This document shows, piece after piece, positions 6,724 to 7,594 of a stretch of 7,594 nucleotides of DNA (its first letter is position 1; each line of letters opens with the position of its first letter). Below the pieces are notes generated by a model that saw only the letters and a program-made list of their open reading frames with translations, was not told the DNA's origin and searched no databases. Source of the stretch: Bacteroidia bacterium (GTDB taxonomy: Bacteria; Bacteroidota; Bacteroidia; Bacteroidales; GCA-2748055); the NCBI GenBank assembly GCA_004525825.1, contig SPBY01000126.1:1-7594 (forward strand), in the 5' to 3' direction. A program made the position numbers and the translations under genes.

Positions 6724-7594
6724 ATGGAAAATGAAAGGAAAAAAGTTTTACTGGCTCTCAGTGGGGGATTGGATACCTCATTCTGTGCGGTTTATCTCCG
6801 GGAGGAAAAAAACATGGAAGTACATTCAGCCATAGTGAATAGCGGAGGATTTCTGGAGGAGGAATTGGATCGGGTCGCGGCGCATGCTAAAAAACTGGGG
6901 GTAGTTTCGCACGAGGTTCTGGATATGACCGCAGAGTACTATAAGCGCTGCGTCCGCTTTATGATTTTTGGAAATACATTAAGAAACAGGAGTTATCCAT
7001 TATCGGTGAGCTCCGAAAGAACCTTCCAGGCCATCGCACTGGTGGAATATGCACGCAAGCAAGGCTTTAAATACATCTCTCACGGTTCAACGGCCGCTGG
7101 AAACGACCAGGTTCGATTCGATTTGGTGATCCAGGTACTGGCTCCTGAAATGGAAGTGATCACCCCCATCCGGGATCTGCAAATCTCCAGGGAAGATGAA
7201 ATTGATTACCTCAAAAAGTCAGGAGTTGAGATGAACTGGAGCAAACTGGAATACTCCATCAACCAGGGGATCTGGGGAACCAGCGTGGGGGGAAAAGAGA
7301 CTCTCAGCTCAAGCGATGAATTACCCTCGGAGGCATACCCCACACCCATGGAGAAGTCGGGCACAGAGACACTCACCATTGGATTCCATCAGGGAGAACC
7401 GGTGAGCCTTAACGGGCAGGTGCTTGAACCTGTGATGGTCATCAGGGAACTGGAAAAACTGGCAGCACCCTGGGGGGTGGGGCGTGACGTTCATGTGGGC
7501 GACACGATCATTGGGATCAAGGGCCGTGTTGGATTTGAGGCAGCTGCAGCTCGGATTATCATTGATGCCCACCTGGCACTGGAGAAGCATGTAC
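6724..7594 (+). CDS. argG: Argininosuccinate synthase, 3' end missing
   Basis: The first 290 residues of argininosuccinate synthase are present; the frame is open to the window end, and the full enzyme is usually about 400 residues, so roughly 110 are missing. It joins citrulline and aspartate using ATP, the step before argininosuccinate lyase. The N-terminal PP-loop ATP site is ALSGGLDTS (11-19). HGSTAAGNDQVRFD (120-133) holds the conserved GNDQVRF core, and YSINQGIWGTS (177-187) matches the canonical YSxDxNLWxxS. Several canonical features differ: NSGGF (39-43) stands where others have an (A/D)xGQ motif, and VGDT (258-261) and GFEAAA (270-275) replace VENR and IYETP of human ASS1. This matches what I remember of Bacteroidota ArgG proteins. 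The start at 6724 lies six bases after the GNAT gene, in the same operon, without a Shine-Dalgarno sequence. Confidence 0.96.
   Translation, partial: MENERKKVLLALSGGLDTSFCAVYLREEKNMEVHSAIVNSGGFLEEELDRVAAHAKKLGVVSHEVLDMTAEYYKRCVRFMIFGNTLRNRSYPLSVSSERTFQAIALVEYARKQGFKYISHGSTAAGNDQVRFDLVIQVLAPEMEVITPIRDLQISREDEIDYLKKSGVEMNWSKLEYSINQGIWGTSVGGKETLSSSDELPSEAYPTPMEKSGTETLTIGFHQGEPVSLNGQVLEPVMVIRELEKLAAPWGVGRDVHVGDTIIGIKGRVGFEAAAARIIIDAHLALEKHV

Noticed and set aside
7321..7590. Minus-strand open frame of 89 codons at the window end
   Set aside because: It is opposite argG, which is continuous through this region with recognisable conserved motifs.

Overview
The window is ordinary chromosomal DNA from a member of the Bacteroidota. 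The evidence is a -33/-7 promoter of the Bacteroides type (TTTG, 21 bp, TAAATTTG), start codons without clear Shine-Dalgarno sequences, an atp cluster ending in atpA-atpG with no atpD after it, a Bacteroidota-style ArgG with an HVGDTIIGIKGRVGFE segment, and an argR-GNAT-argG gene order. It may be of the Bacteroidales/Marinilabiliales kind, but the genus cannot be read from the sequence.

Layout. Positions 2-1210 hold the 3' three quarters of atpA (F1 ATP synthase alpha). Six bases later comes atpG (gamma, 1217-2104), the last gene of that cluster. The 182-bp gap 2105-2286 lies between convergent genes. It holds a terminator-like hairpin (2137-2176) and a second, longer foldable element (2203-2286). 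carB (large subunit of carbamoyl-phosphate synthase) runs on the minus strand from 5496 down to 2287. A 118-bp divergent region follows, then a plus-strand arginine operon: argR (5615-6106), a GNAT acyltransferase (6118-6717) and argG (6724 to beyond the window end).

How the genes fit together. CarB makes carbamoyl phosphate, which feeds pyrimidines and the carbamoylation step of arginine synthesis. ArgG converts citrulline and aspartate to argininosuccinate. The GNAT is a good candidate for the N-acylglutamate synthase that opens the pathway. ArgR senses arginine, and its promoter carries two ARG-box-like palindromes centred exactly 21 bp apart, one of them covering the -7 element. These sites can repress argR-GNAT-argG and may also reach carB, whose leader starts in the same region. 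The atp genes are unrelated neighbours.

No mobile element, CRISPR array, tRNA or rRNA was seen. The points most worth following up are the animal-like (CAD/CPS1-type) CarB with no carA beside it, the GNAT with its cysteine quartet, the altered citrulline pocket of ArgG, the tandem ArgR operator, and the structured element between atpG and carB. None amounts to a clearly new system.
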